Origin: Acidobacteriota bacterium
GTDB taxonomy: Bacteria; Acidobacteriota; Terriglobia; Bryobacterales; Bryobacteraceae
Assembly: GCA_026394095.1 (NCBI GenBank)
Contig: JAPKYY010000094.1
Coordinates: 1 to 7,427 of the forward strand
Length of the DNA: 7,427 nt
Direction: 5' to 3'
Part shown: in pieces, positions 1 through 6,831 of the stretch
Layout of the letters: each line of letters opens with the position of its first letter
Numbering within the stretch: position 1 is the first letter of the stretch
Made by a program: the position numbers and the translations under genes
Notes under the pieces: generated by a model
Database searches by the model: none
What the model was told of the DNA's origin: nothing
What the model saw: only the letters and a program-made list of their open reading frames with translations

Positions 1-294
1 TACCGCCAATACACCACAAGCCACCTCGAGCGTATCCGCTTCCTCAAACAGTGTCAGGCCTTCGGTTTCACGCTCGCCGAAGCCGCCACCCTCGCCGATT
101 CCCTCGAATCCGGCGCTCCTACCTGTGAGAAAACCTGCAACCTCGCCGAACGAAAACTCACCGAGCTAAAGAAAAAAATCGAAGAATATCAAAAGCTCGC
201 CACCCGCATCGAATCTCTCCTCGATAGCCCCTGCCGCCGCACCGCCAACGCCGATTGCTCCGTCGTCGCCGCCCTCAAAACCGGCAGCTGCTAG
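1..294 (+). CDS. MerR-family metal-responsive transcriptional regulator, C-terminal part (5' end outside window)
   Basis: The first 97 codons visible, in frame 1 and ending at TAG 292-294, are the last part of a MerR-type regulator. The N-terminal winged-helix DNA-binding domain lies mostly outside the window. Visible residues 8-32 carry the HLERIRFLK and GFTLAEA signatures that end the DNA-binding domain. A long charged dimerisation helix follows (about 42-74), then a Cys-containing metal loop. CEKTC at 42-46 followed by LAERKL, and later C78, C86 and an AAL motif, closely resemble mercury regulator MerR (Cys82, Cys117, Cys126 and the SLAEHKL stretch, from memory). The spacing C78-x7-C86 is one shorter than in classical MerR, so Hg, Pb, Cd and Zn are all possible. 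A Cys at position 42 fits divalent rather than monovalent metals. Extra cysteines sit at 18, 46 and 97. The cognate operator and target genes would lie left of the window. Its stop overlaps the stop of the convergent EAL gene. Confidence 0.88.
   Translation, partial: YRQYTTSHLERIRFLKQCQAFGFTLAEAATLADSLESGAPTCEKTCNLAERKLTELKKKIEEYQKLATRIESLLDSPCRRTANADCSVVAALKTGSC
291..294. other. Shared CTAG: overlapping stop codons of the merR-like and EAL genes
   Basis: The palindrome CTAG supplies TAG to the plus-strand gene (292-294) and TAG to the minus-strand gene (293-291). No intrinsic terminator fits between the two genes; none is evident just inside either one. Confidence 0.85.
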
Positions 295-2441
295 TTCTCG
301 GCTCTTACCGTTTGCGCCTCCAGCATCCGCCGCGCTGCTTCTTTGGTCAACGGCGGTGCAAACAGATATCCCTGCCCAAACCCGCAACCCAGACTCCGCA
401 ACTCGTCGGCCTGTACCTGCGTCTCAATCCCCTCAGCCACCACCTGCAAGCCCAAACTCCCCGCCAGCAGAATAATTGCCCTCACAATCTCAAATGCCGC
501 ATGATCGTCACCCATCGTCGTGATGAACGACCGGTCAATCTTGAGCGTGTCAAACGGCAGCCGGTGCAAGTAGCTGAGTGACGAATATCCGGTCCCGAAA
601 TCGTCAATCTTCAGCCCCACCCCGATCCGCCGCAACTCCTTCACAATCTCCAGCGCCTGTTCAGGGTCAATCACCAACACGCTTTCAGTCACTTCAAACT
701 GCAGGGTCGATGGAATAATGCGCGTTTCATCAAGAATCTTCCTGATGTCTTCAATCAGGTGGCGATCCTGAAACTGCCTCACACTCAGGTTCACACTCAC
801 CTCAAGCGGTTGCCGCTGCGGAAACTCTTCCTGCCAATCCCGTATCGTTTCGCAAGCCTCCCGCACCGTCCGAATCCCGATCGGTATGATCAACCCGGTC
901 GATTCCGCCAGCGGAATGAATTGGTTCGGCGGAATCACTCCCTTTATCGGATGCCGCCACCGCAACAACGCCTCAAATCCAATGATCCGTTTGTTCATCA
1001 GATCTACCTTCGGCTGGTAGTAAACCTCAAACTCCCATTGCTCAATCGCCCGCTTCAGATCGTTCTCCAGCGCCATCTGCTGCAGCACGTCTTCCCTCAT
1101 GCTGTGATCAAAAAGCACAACACGATTGCCCCCGCCTGACCTCGCCAGCCTTAACGCGATCTCGGCATCACGCCACACTTCATCGGCGTGCTTGCGATCT
1201 TCCCGCAAAACAAAGCCAACGCTGGTCGAAACAAAAAGCTCATTTCCCTGCAGCCAGATCCCCTTCTCCAGACACCCCTGGATCAACTCAGCCACAGCTC
1301 TGCCACCGCTTTCATTTTCGATTCCAGGCATCGCAATCGCAAATTCTTCTTCATTGAGCCGCGCCAGAATCCACTCGCCGTTTTGCTTCAAGCCTCCATC
1401 TAAGCTACTCCTCAGCCGCTCACTGGCCAACCTCAACAATTGGTCTCCCACAGCCTGCCCCAAAGAGTCCCGGATCATCGAATAGCGGTCAATTCCAACC
1501 AGAAACACACCCAGACTCAAGCCATCGGCATGCAAGTTATCCTCAAGCCAGTCTTCAAATTGAAAACGGTTCGCCAGCCCCGTTATCGGGTCTATCGTCT
1601 TGGCCTCGGTGATGTCCGTGTGAGACCCGCTGATCGCTACCGCGTCGCCTTGCTCGTCCCTTTCCAACCTGCCCCGCATCAAAACCCATCGCCATCCCCC
1701 ATTCCTGTGGCGCAAGCGAAACTCGAAATTCAGCTCCTCAGGCAATGCCCTCCAGTCACTCCCTGTAAGCGCCTTGCTCAGCCGCGAAAGGTCCAACGGA
1801 TGTATCAGCGTCAGGCACTCGTCCAGATTTCCCTGCACCTCAGATTCGGAAAATCCACTCAACTTCCGAAAGTTCTGGCTAAACTCCACACTCCGCGACC
1901 GCAAATCCAACCGCCACAAATCGTGATGCACAATCGACTGCTTGTGCTGCATCAGCTCAACTTCCGCTTGCTGCTTCTGCGATTGCAACTCTGTCGCCTG
2001 CGATGCAACACTCAGCGCCCGCCGTGTCTTCCGCTCAATCAGTCCCCAATCCCACGGATATTCAAAATGAGTATTTACCCCAGCCTCAACCGACGCGTAA
2101 AGCTCCGCCTGGCTCCAGGTCTCGCAGGCTACAAAAATCTGTCGCGAATACTCATTCGCCTTGGTCCGAATCCGCTCAATAGCGTCCCCAACCTGCCCTG
2201 TCCATTGCTTACCTATAACTACTACCAGCCCCACCGGAGTACCCAACTTCTCGCACTCTTCAAGCACAAGTAACGCCTCTTCCGAATCGCGAGAACAAAA
2301 CACCGCGTCTTCAATCCTTTCCAAAAACTGACGCCACTCTGAGACTTCCGTCTCTAGCCCCAGTAATAGGATCGGCATAGTTACGAGTTGCAAACTCTCT
2401 TCAGAGGAATACTCCGAAGGGTCAAGGTTCATTCCTGTCAC
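291..2441 (-). CDS. c-di-GMP phosphodiesterase: pseudoreceiver-PAS-degenerate GGDEF-EAL protein
   Basis: This 716-residue protein has no signal peptide or membrane segment, so it should act in the cytosol. Domains: a receiver-like fold (about 22-145) lacking the acidic pair, phosphoacceptor Asp and Lys (Tyr128-Pro129 replaces Lys-Pro); a short coiled coil (146-168); a PAS domain (172-280, ending HTDITEAK); GGDEF (284-445, starting DPITGLANR); and EAL (455-716). The GGDEF signature is NEEEF (363-367), and the inhibitory RxxD site upstream reads NGEW (354-357), so cyclase activity and classical I-site binding look lost. The EAL domain has every expected catalytic residue: E490-A-L with R494, N551, E583/E586 in EVTES, D613-D614 in DDFGTGYSSL, K634, E670 in VAEGIE and Q690. 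It should hydrolyse c-di-GMP to pGpG. The GTG start at 2441 is preferred over the ATG at 2432 because AAGGA lies 7 bases before it. The gene follows selB by 43 bases and its TAG overlaps that of the merR-like gene. Confidence 0.95.
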   Translation of the reverse strand: MTGMNLDPSEYSSEESLQLVTMPILLLGLETEVSEWRQFLERIEDAVFCSRDSEEALLVLEECEKLGTPVGLVVVIGKQWTGQVGDAIERIRTKANEYSRQIFVACETWSQAELYASVEAGVNTHFEYPWDWGLIERKTRRALSVASQATELQSQKQQAEVELMQHKQSIVHHDLWRLDLRSRSVEFSQNFRKLSGFSESEVQGNLDECLTLIHPLDLSRLSKALTGSDWRALPEELNFEFRLRHRNGGWRWVLMRGRLERDEQGDAVAISGSHTDITEAKTIDPITGLANRFQFEDWLEDNLHADGLSLGVFLVGIDRYSMIRDSLGQAVGDQLLRLASERLRSSLDGGLKQNGEWILARLNEEEFAIAMPGIENESGGRAVAELIQGCLEKGIWLQGNELFVSTSVGFVLREDRKHADEVWRDAEIALRLARSGGGNRVVLFDHSMREDVLQQMALENDLKRAIEQWEFEVYYQPKVDLMNKRIIGFEALLRWRHPIKGVIPPNQFIPLAESTGLIIPIGIRTVREACETIRDWQEEFPQRQPLEVSVNLSVRQFQDRHLIEDIRKILDETRIIPSTLQFEVTESVLVIDPEQALEIVKELRRIGVGLKIDDFGTGYSSLSYLHRLPFDTLKIDRSFITTMGDDHAAFEIVRAIILLAGSLGLQVVAEGIETQVQADELRSLGCGFGQGYLFAPPLTKEAARRMLEAQTVRAEN

Positions 2442-2448
2442 TTCTTGG

Positions 2449-2453
2449 TCCTT
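2449..2453 (-). promoter_or_regulatory. Ribosome binding site of the EAL gene
   Basis: On the minus strand AAGGA lies 7 bases upstream of the GTG at 2441-2439. The in-frame ATG at 2432-2430 would be 16 bases away, so this site decides for the GTG start. Confidence 0.6.
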
Positions 2454-2484
2454 ATCGGACTGCGCGGCTGCTTCAAGAATGAAA

Positions 2485-4335
2485 TTACAAAATCAGTCGC
2501 TGGTCTCCGTCCCGCCGAGTGATCTTCTCCCGGTCCAAAAACTCCAGTAGCGGAATCGCATACTTTCGTGACACACCTGTCCAATCCTTAAACTCAACTA
2601 CCCCAAACCGTTGCCCCTTGCGCTCAGCAAATATCTTCTTTAATAGCCCAAGCGCCTCCCGGTGATACACAAGTTCCGGCCCCACCCTTACCAGTTTTCC
2701 CTCCCGCAACAACAACCCAAGCACCGCCTTCGCCCGCGCCGCCGCAAGCCCCGTCGAAGCCAAAACGTCATCCACCGCCGGCACCGCCAGGCCAGCCTGC
2801 AAAAACGCCGCCTCCATCGCCTGCGAAGCTTCATCCTCCTTCGCCTCAAGCTTCACCTTATGGCTCTCCAGCCGCAACAAATCCCCCTCTGCCTTAACAC
2901 TCGGGGCCTGCCGTAAAAGCGCTTCCATCAATCCAGCCGGCGCTCCAGCCAGCAATCCAGATCGCAACGCCTCTCTCGATAGCCCTGCCTCCAGCGGAAA
3001 GTCCTTGTGATGCTGCCGCAGCCTCTGCACCAGCTCCACCGCAATCTTCTTCAGATTTGCTCCCGATGCCACCCACGATCCAATCCTCTCTAGCCCCTCC
3101 GGAACATCACTCTCGAGACAACCCAATCGCCGCCTCAGATCCCCAAACTCCATCCCCAGCGGCCGCTCCTCAAGCAGGATCCCGATCCGCCCCGCAAGAT
3201 CCAGCCCCTTCCACCTCGTAAGCCTCTCCACCGCCCCCTTCCGCTTCATTCGCGTTGCCCCATAGTGCAGTTCCATCACAGTTCCGCCGGCAATCGTCAC
3301 TACCGGCGAAAAACTCCGCAAAATGAACCGGTCCCCCGGCAGCACTAGCGTCTCTTCCTCCAGCACCAGCCTCACCCACGCCTTGTTTCCCGGCTCAATC
3401 GTCCGTTTCTCATCGAGCACCCGCAACTCCGCAGCCACCTCCATCGTCCCGGCATGAAAATGCACCTGCGCCCGGTCCCGAATCAGCTTCGCACCCGGCA
3501 GAAGATCAATTTGAGCATCAAAAATACGAACCGGCGACAGCTTCCCCGGCGGCGCAGCCACATAACCACGCACCACGTCGCCCACTTCCACCCCGGCCAG
3601 ATTCACAGCCGTCCTCTGCCCGGCCTGCGCTTCCTTTACCGTCTCTCCATGCACCTGTATCCCGCGCACCCGCGCCACTCGTCCGCTCGGGTACAACTCC
3701 ACTTCGCTCTCTACCGCCAGCCGGCCCTCCTTCAGCGTCCCCGTTACCACCGTGCCGTGCCCCTTCATCACAAAGGCCCTGTCAATCGCCAGCCTCGGCA
3801 TCCGTTTTAGGTCCCGCTGCTCCATCCCCACAGCAGCCGCTGTTATTGCCTTCAGCAAATCCTCAAGCCCCATCCCCGTCGTTGCACTCACCGGGACAAT
3901 GGCCGCTCCTTCCAGAAAACTCCCTCGCACGAAATCTTCCATCTCCATCCGCACCAGCTCCAGCCAGTCTGCCTCAACCAGATCCGCCTTGGTCAACGCA
4001 ATCACCCCACGCTCAATCCCCAGCAGCCGGCAAATATCAAAGTGCTCGCGCGTCTGCGGCTTGATCGCCTCATCAGCCGCCACCACAAACAGCACCAGAT
4101 CAATCCCGCTCACACCCGCCAGCATGTTTCGCACAAAACGCTCATGTCCTGGTACGTCAATAAAGGCGATCCGCGCCCCCTGCGCCGTCTTCAAATTCGC
4201 AAAACCGAGGTCGATCGAAATGCCCCGTTCCTTCTCTTCTTTCAGCCGGTCGGTGTCGATTCCGGTCAGCGCTTTGACGAGAGTTGTCTTTCCGTGGTCG
4301 ATATGTCCGGCAGTCCCGACGATAATATTCTTCAT
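2485..4335 (-). CDS. selB: Selenocysteine-specific translation elongation factor SelB
   Basis: SelB is a GTPase that carries selenocysteyl-tRNA to ribosomes stalled at UGA codons followed by a SECIS hairpin. The 616 residues match the size of Escherichia coli SelB. The GTPase domain shows GHIDHGKTT (10-18), the switch I stretch [10 protein letters not shown] (36-45), DVPGH (60-64), TKAD (115-118, the usual SelB form of NKxD) and SAT (150-152). Two beta-barrel domains follow (about 178-260 and 265-360), including the [10 protein letters not shown] signature (191-200). The rest (about 375-616) is the winged-helix array that binds SECIS RNA in known SelB. It ends with the typical [20 protein letters not shown] (582-601). 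ATG 4335-4333 starts in the canonical [11 protein letters not shown] context; only a weak AGGT lies 14 bases upstream. No selA, selD or tRNA-Sec is in the window, so those partners must lie elsewhere. The start codon overlaps that of the divergent VWA gene, so the selB promoter must lie within the VWA coding sequence or overlap it. Confidence 0.98.
   Translation of the reverse strand: MKNIIVGTAGHIDHGKTTLVKALTGIDTDRLKEEKERGISIDLGFANLKTAQGARIAFIDVPGHERFVRNMLAGVSGIDLVLFVVAADEAIKPQTREHFDICRLLGIERGVIALTKADLVEADWLELVRMEMEDFVRGSFLEGAAIVPVSATTGMGLEDLLKAITAAAVGMEQRDLKRMPRLAIDRAFVMKGHGTVVTGTLKEGRLAVESEVELYPSGRVARVRGIQVHGETVKEAQAGQRTAVNLAGVEVGDVVRGYVAAPPGKLSPVRIFDAQIDLLPGAKLIRDRAQVHFHAGTMEVAAELRVLDEKRTIEPGNKAWVRLVLEEETLVLPGDRFILRSFSPVVTIAGGTVMELHYGATRMKRKGAVERLTRWKGLDLAGRIGILLEERPLGMEFGDLRRRLGCLESDVPEGLERIGSWVASGANLKKIAVELVQRLRQHHKDFPLEAGLSREALRSGLLAGAPAGLMEALLRQAPSVKAEGDLLRLESHKVKLEAKEDEASQAMEAAFLQAGLAVPAVDDVLASTGLAAARAKAVLGLLLREGKLVRVGPELVYHREALGLLKKIFAERKGQRFGVVEFKDWTGVSRKYAIPLLEFLDREKITRRDGDQRLIL
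4321..4326 (+). promoter_or_regulatory. Possible -10 element for the VWA gene
   Basis: GATAAT (five of six bases of TATAAT) ends 7 bases before the ATG at 4334, so transcription from it would begin at or next to the start codon. No convincing -35 box is 16-18 bases upstream, and the same bases encode residues of the SelB N-terminus, so this could be chance. Confidence 0.25.
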
Positions 4336-4336
4336 G
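4333..4336. other. Shared CATG: overlapping start codons of selB and the VWA gene
   Basis: The palindrome CATG holds ATG on the plus strand (4334-4336) and ATG on the minus strand (4335-4333). The two divergent genes therefore have no spacer at all. Confidence 0.8.
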
Positions 4337-5245
4337 CGGCTAGTGGCTTACCTATTTTGTCTGATTGCTCAGGCAACCGACGACGTTACCTTCAAAGCCG
4401 GTGTTACGCAAGTCCGGCTCGACCTCCTCGCCAGCAACGAAAAAGGCTTCATCGTCGACCTCAAGCCCGAAGATCTGATCATCCAGGACAACTTGAAACC
4501 AGTCCAGGTCAACTACCTCGGCCGTGATCAGGATGCCCTCAATGTCCTGCTCGTCCTCGATGTCTCCGGCAGCATGAAAGACTACCTCTCGCAAATCGGC
4601 AAGCGGGCCCGCACTCTCCTCGGCCAGCTTCGTCCCAATGACAAGGTCGGTGTCATGATCTTCGCCAAAGAGTCGGACTATCTGATGCCCTTTACCTCCA
4701 ACATGGACCGCGCAGCCAATGCCATCGACCAGGCCCTCCGGCCAGACCTCCTCCCCTCCGGTACCTCCATCAACGCAGCACTCGTCGATGCTGGCGAAGC
4801 CTTTATCGAAAACCCCAAGCTCACCGGTCACCGCGCCATCTTCATCCTCACCGACAACCGGGCCCTGAACTACCGCGTCCCCGACGACGTAGTGATTCGC
4901 AAGCTCTCAGCCGCCGATGCCGTTTTGAACTCCATAGTCACCAAAAACGCCGAGCCCCCCAAGCCCGTCAAGAATCCAGAAGCCCGCAACCCCGATTTCT
5001 CCTGGGCCGACGTCTTTAAGCTCTCCGCAGAAACCGGCGGCGAGGTCTTGAGAACTGATCGAGCCGACGAGGCCTTCGCCAAACTCCTCGCCAACCTCCG
5101 CCAGCGCTACCTCATCACCTACAACGCGCCCGCCTCCGCGCCCAATCAGTTCCGGAAGATTCAGGTCACCCTCTCGAAGGAAGGTCAAAAGAAGTACGGC
5201 AAGACCACAATCCGCGTCCGCGCAGGCTACTACACTGGTTCGTGA
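4334..5245 (+). CDS. Secreted VWA-domain protein (Acidobacterial VWFA-related family)
   Basis: The 303-residue protein starts with a short hydrophobic leader ([10 protein letters not shown], 3-12) and a likely signal peptidase I site after AQA (12-14), so it is probably exported. The Cys at 9 is not in a lipobox. An N-terminal beta-rich segment (about 18-62: [17 protein letters not shown], then the PEDLIIQDN stretch) precedes a von Willebrand A domain (about 68-260). Its metal-binding MIDAS site is complete: DVSGS (76-80), T144 and D174. The C-terminus ends in a strand with VRAGYY (295-300). This order is that of the 'VWFA-related' proteins abundant in Acidobacteriota. Their function is unknown; metal-dependent protein binding in the periplasm or envelope is an inference. 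The open frame runs upstream to 3752, but that part is antisense to selB. ATG 4334 is chosen because the leader and conserved domain begin there. No Shine-Dalgarno is visible. The end overlaps the next gene. Confidence 0.92.
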   Translation: MRLVAYLFCLIAQATDDVTFKAGVTQVRLDLLASNEKGFIVDLKPEDLIIQDNLKPVQVNYLGRDQDALNVLLVLDVSGSMKDYLSQIGKRARTLLGQLRPNDKVGVMIFAKESDYLMPFTSNMDRAANAIDQALRPDLLPSGTSINAALVDAGEAFIENPKLTGHRAIFILTDNRALNYRVPDDVVIRKLSAADAVLNSIVTKNAEPPKPVKNPEARNPDFSWADVFKLSAETGGEVLRTDRADEAFAKLLANLRQRYLITYNAPASAPNQFRKIQVTLSKEGQKKYGKTTIRVRAGYYTGS

Positions 5246-5247
5246 TG
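5242..5247 (+). other. Overlapping stop/start of the VWA gene and acyl-CoA carboxylase gene
   Basis: GTGATG contains the VWA stop TGA (5243-5245) and two possible in-frame starts for the next gene, GTG 5242 and ATG 5245. No good Shine-Dalgarno precedes them: AGG at 5224-5226 is 15 bases or more away. Translation by termination-reinitiation is likely. Confidence 0.75.
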
Positions 5248-6795
5248 ACTGACAATAATCCTGTCGCCGAACTCGAACGCCGCCGCGCCAATGCCAAACT
5301 CGGCGGAGGCCCCGATCGTCTCGAACGCCAGCGCCGCGACGGCAAGATGACTGCCCGCGAGCGCATCGACTTCCTCCTCGACGAAGGCACCTTCGAAGAG
5401 CTCGACCCCTTCGTCCGCCACCGCTGCCGTGACTTCGGTATGGACGACCAGGTTTTCGACGGAGATGGCTTCGTTACTGGTTATGGCTACATCCACGGCC
5501 GGTTGGTTTACGTCTTCGGTCAGGATTTCACGGTCCTCGGTGGCTCCCTTTCAGAATCGAACGCCCTTAAGATCTGCAAAGTCATGGACATGGCTCTTAA
5601 GAACGGAGCTCCCCTCATCGGCCTCAACGATTCCGGCGGCGCGCGCATTCAGGAAGGCGTTGTCTCCCTCGCCGGCTACGCCGATATCTTCCTCCGCAAC
5701 ACCCTGGCCTCGGGCGTAGTCCCCCAGATCTCAGCCATCCTTGGCCCCTGCGCCGGTGGCGCCGTCTATTCCCCCGCCCTCACTGATTTCATCTTTATGG
5801 TTGACGGCACCTCACACATGTTTGTCACCGGCCCCGACGTTATCCGCACTGTCACCCATGAAGAGGTCTCTAAAGAAGACCTAGGCGGCGGAATGACCCA
5901 CAACGCCACCTCCGGCGTCGCCCACTTCCTCGCCCCCTCCGATCAGGATTGCCTCCGCCAGATCCGCCGCCTCCTCGAATTCCTGCCCCAAAACAACCGC
6001 GACGACGTCCCCCGGCAACCCACTGAAGATCCAATCGACCGTATGGATCCAGAGCTTGACACGGTCGTCCCCGTTGAATCCAACCAGCCCTACGACATCA
6101 AAGACATCATTAGCCGCGTCGTCGACGACGGCAATTTCTTCGAAGTCCACGAACACTACGCAAGAAACATCTTCGTCGGTTTCGCAAGGATGGGCGGCCA
6201 GTCCATCGGCATCGTAGCCAACCAGCCCGCAGTTCTCGCCGGCTGTCTCGACATCAATTCCAGCGTTAAGGCCGCCCGCTTCGTCCGCTTCTGTGATGCC
6301 TTCAATATCCCCATCGTCACTTTTGAAGACGTCCCCGGCTTCCTCCCCGGTACCGAACAGGAGTTTGGCGGCATCATCCGCCACGGAGCCAAACTCCTCT
6401 ACGCCTACGCCGAAGCTACCGTTCCCAAGATCACGGTAATCACCAGAAAGGCCTACGGCGGGGCCTATTGCGTCATGGGCTCCAAGCACCTCCGCACCGA
6501 CATCAACCTTGCTTACCCCATGGCTGAAATTGCCGTCATGGGTGCCGAAGGCGCCGTAAATATCGTGTACCGGAACGAGATTTCCCGTGCATCCAACCAA
6601 CAGGAGTTGAGAGCCGAAAAGGTGCAAGAGTTCAAAGAGAAATTCGCCAACCCCTTCGTGGCCGCCGAACGCGGTTATATCGACGACGTTATCCTGCCTC
6701 GAGAAACGCGTCCTCGGGTGATTCGCGCTTTGCGGATGCTCGAAAACAAGGTCGACACCATGCCGCGTAAAAAGCACGGCAACATTCCTCTGTAG
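5242..6795 (+). CDS. pccB: Acyl-CoA (probably propionyl-CoA) carboxylase, carboxyltransferase beta subunit
   Basis: The 517-residue protein has the size and sequence of PccB-type carboxyltransferases. These move the carboxyl group from carboxybiotin to propionyl-CoA (or acetyl-CoA), giving methylmalonyl-CoA in the cytosol. The N-terminal crotonase-like domain has [14 protein letters not shown] (36-49), GGSLSES (100-106), SGGARIQEG (131-139) and the first oxyanion motif [12 protein letters not shown] (168-179). The C-terminal domain has [11 protein letters not shown] (364-374), the second oxyanion motif KAYGGAY (403-409), MGSKHLRTD (412-420) and [16 protein letters not shown] (426-441). The residue after GGAY is Cys410, where Streptomyces PccB has the selective Asp422 and acetyl-CoA enzymes often have Ile. 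Propionyl specificity is therefore likely but not certain. The biotin-carrying alpha subunit and methylmalonyl-CoA mutase are not in the window. Start is GTG 5242 or ATG 5245 (one codon apart). It is probably translationally coupled to the VWA gene. Confidence 0.95.
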   Translation: MMTDNNPVAELERRRANAKLGGGPDRLERQRRDGKMTARERIDFLLDEGTFEELDPFVRHRCRDFGMDDQVFDGDGFVTGYGYIHGRLVYVFGQDFTVLGGSLSESNALKICKVMDMALKNGAPLIGLNDSGGARIQEGVVSLAGYADIFLRNTLASGVVPQISAILGPCAGGAVYSPALTDFIFMVDGTSHMFVTGPDVIRTVTHEEVSKEDLGGGMTHNATSGVAHFLAPSDQDCLRQIRRLLEFLPQNNRDDVPRQPTEDPIDRMDPELDTVVPVESNQPYDIKDIISRVVDDGNFFEVHEHYARNIFVGFARMGGQSIGIVANQPAVLAGCLDINSSVKAARFVRFCDAFNIPIVTFEDVPGFLPGTEQEFGGIIRHGAKLLYAYAEATVPKITVITRKAYGGAYCVMGSKHLRTDINLAYPMAEIAVMGAEGAVNIVYRNEISRASNQQELRAEKVQEFKEKFANPFVAAERGYIDDVILPRETRPRVIRALRMLENKVDTMPRKKHGNIPL

Positions 6796-6819
6796 TATTC
6801 TCATTGAGGAACCACAATC

Positions 6820-6823
6820 GGAG
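6820..6823 (+). promoter_or_regulatory. Ribosome binding site of the TPR-protein gene
   Basis: GGAG lies 8 bases before ATG 6832, ideal spacing, and fixes the start. The 36-base gap after the carboxylase gene (6796-6831) shows no hairpin terminator, so read-through transcription is plausible. Confidence 0.6.
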
Positions 6824-6831
6824 TGAACCCC

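Noticed and set aside
1440..2273. 277-codon plus-strand open frame antisense to the PAS/GGDEF gene
   Set aside because: It is codon-aligned with the opposite gene, rich in Pro, Gln, Arg and Leu, and has no motif; it is a composition shadow.
2442..2484. Terminator or separate promoter between selB and the EAL gene
   Set aside because: The 43 bases show no stem-loop with a T run and no convincing -35/-10 pair; only the ribosome binding site is evident.
3752..4333. Open upstream extension of the VWA reading frame
   Set aside because: It lies wholly antisense to selB, is Ser/Pro/Arg-rich without a domain, and the signal peptide and conserved family region start at 4334.
4358..4360. Cys9 of the VWA protein as a lipobox cysteine
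   Set aside because: The preceding residues YLF do not fit a lipobox, which needs a small residue at -1.
4336..4420. Promoter for selB inside the VWA 5' end
   Set aside because: TTGCGT/TTGCCT and A-rich stretches are present on the minus strand, but none forms a properly spaced -35/-10 pair good enough to annotate.
5243..5248. TGATGA at the end of the VWA gene considered as selenocysteine read-through, given nearby selB
   Set aside because: Two TGA codons follow each other in frame, the family's usual C-terminus is already reached, and no obvious SECIS hairpin follows.
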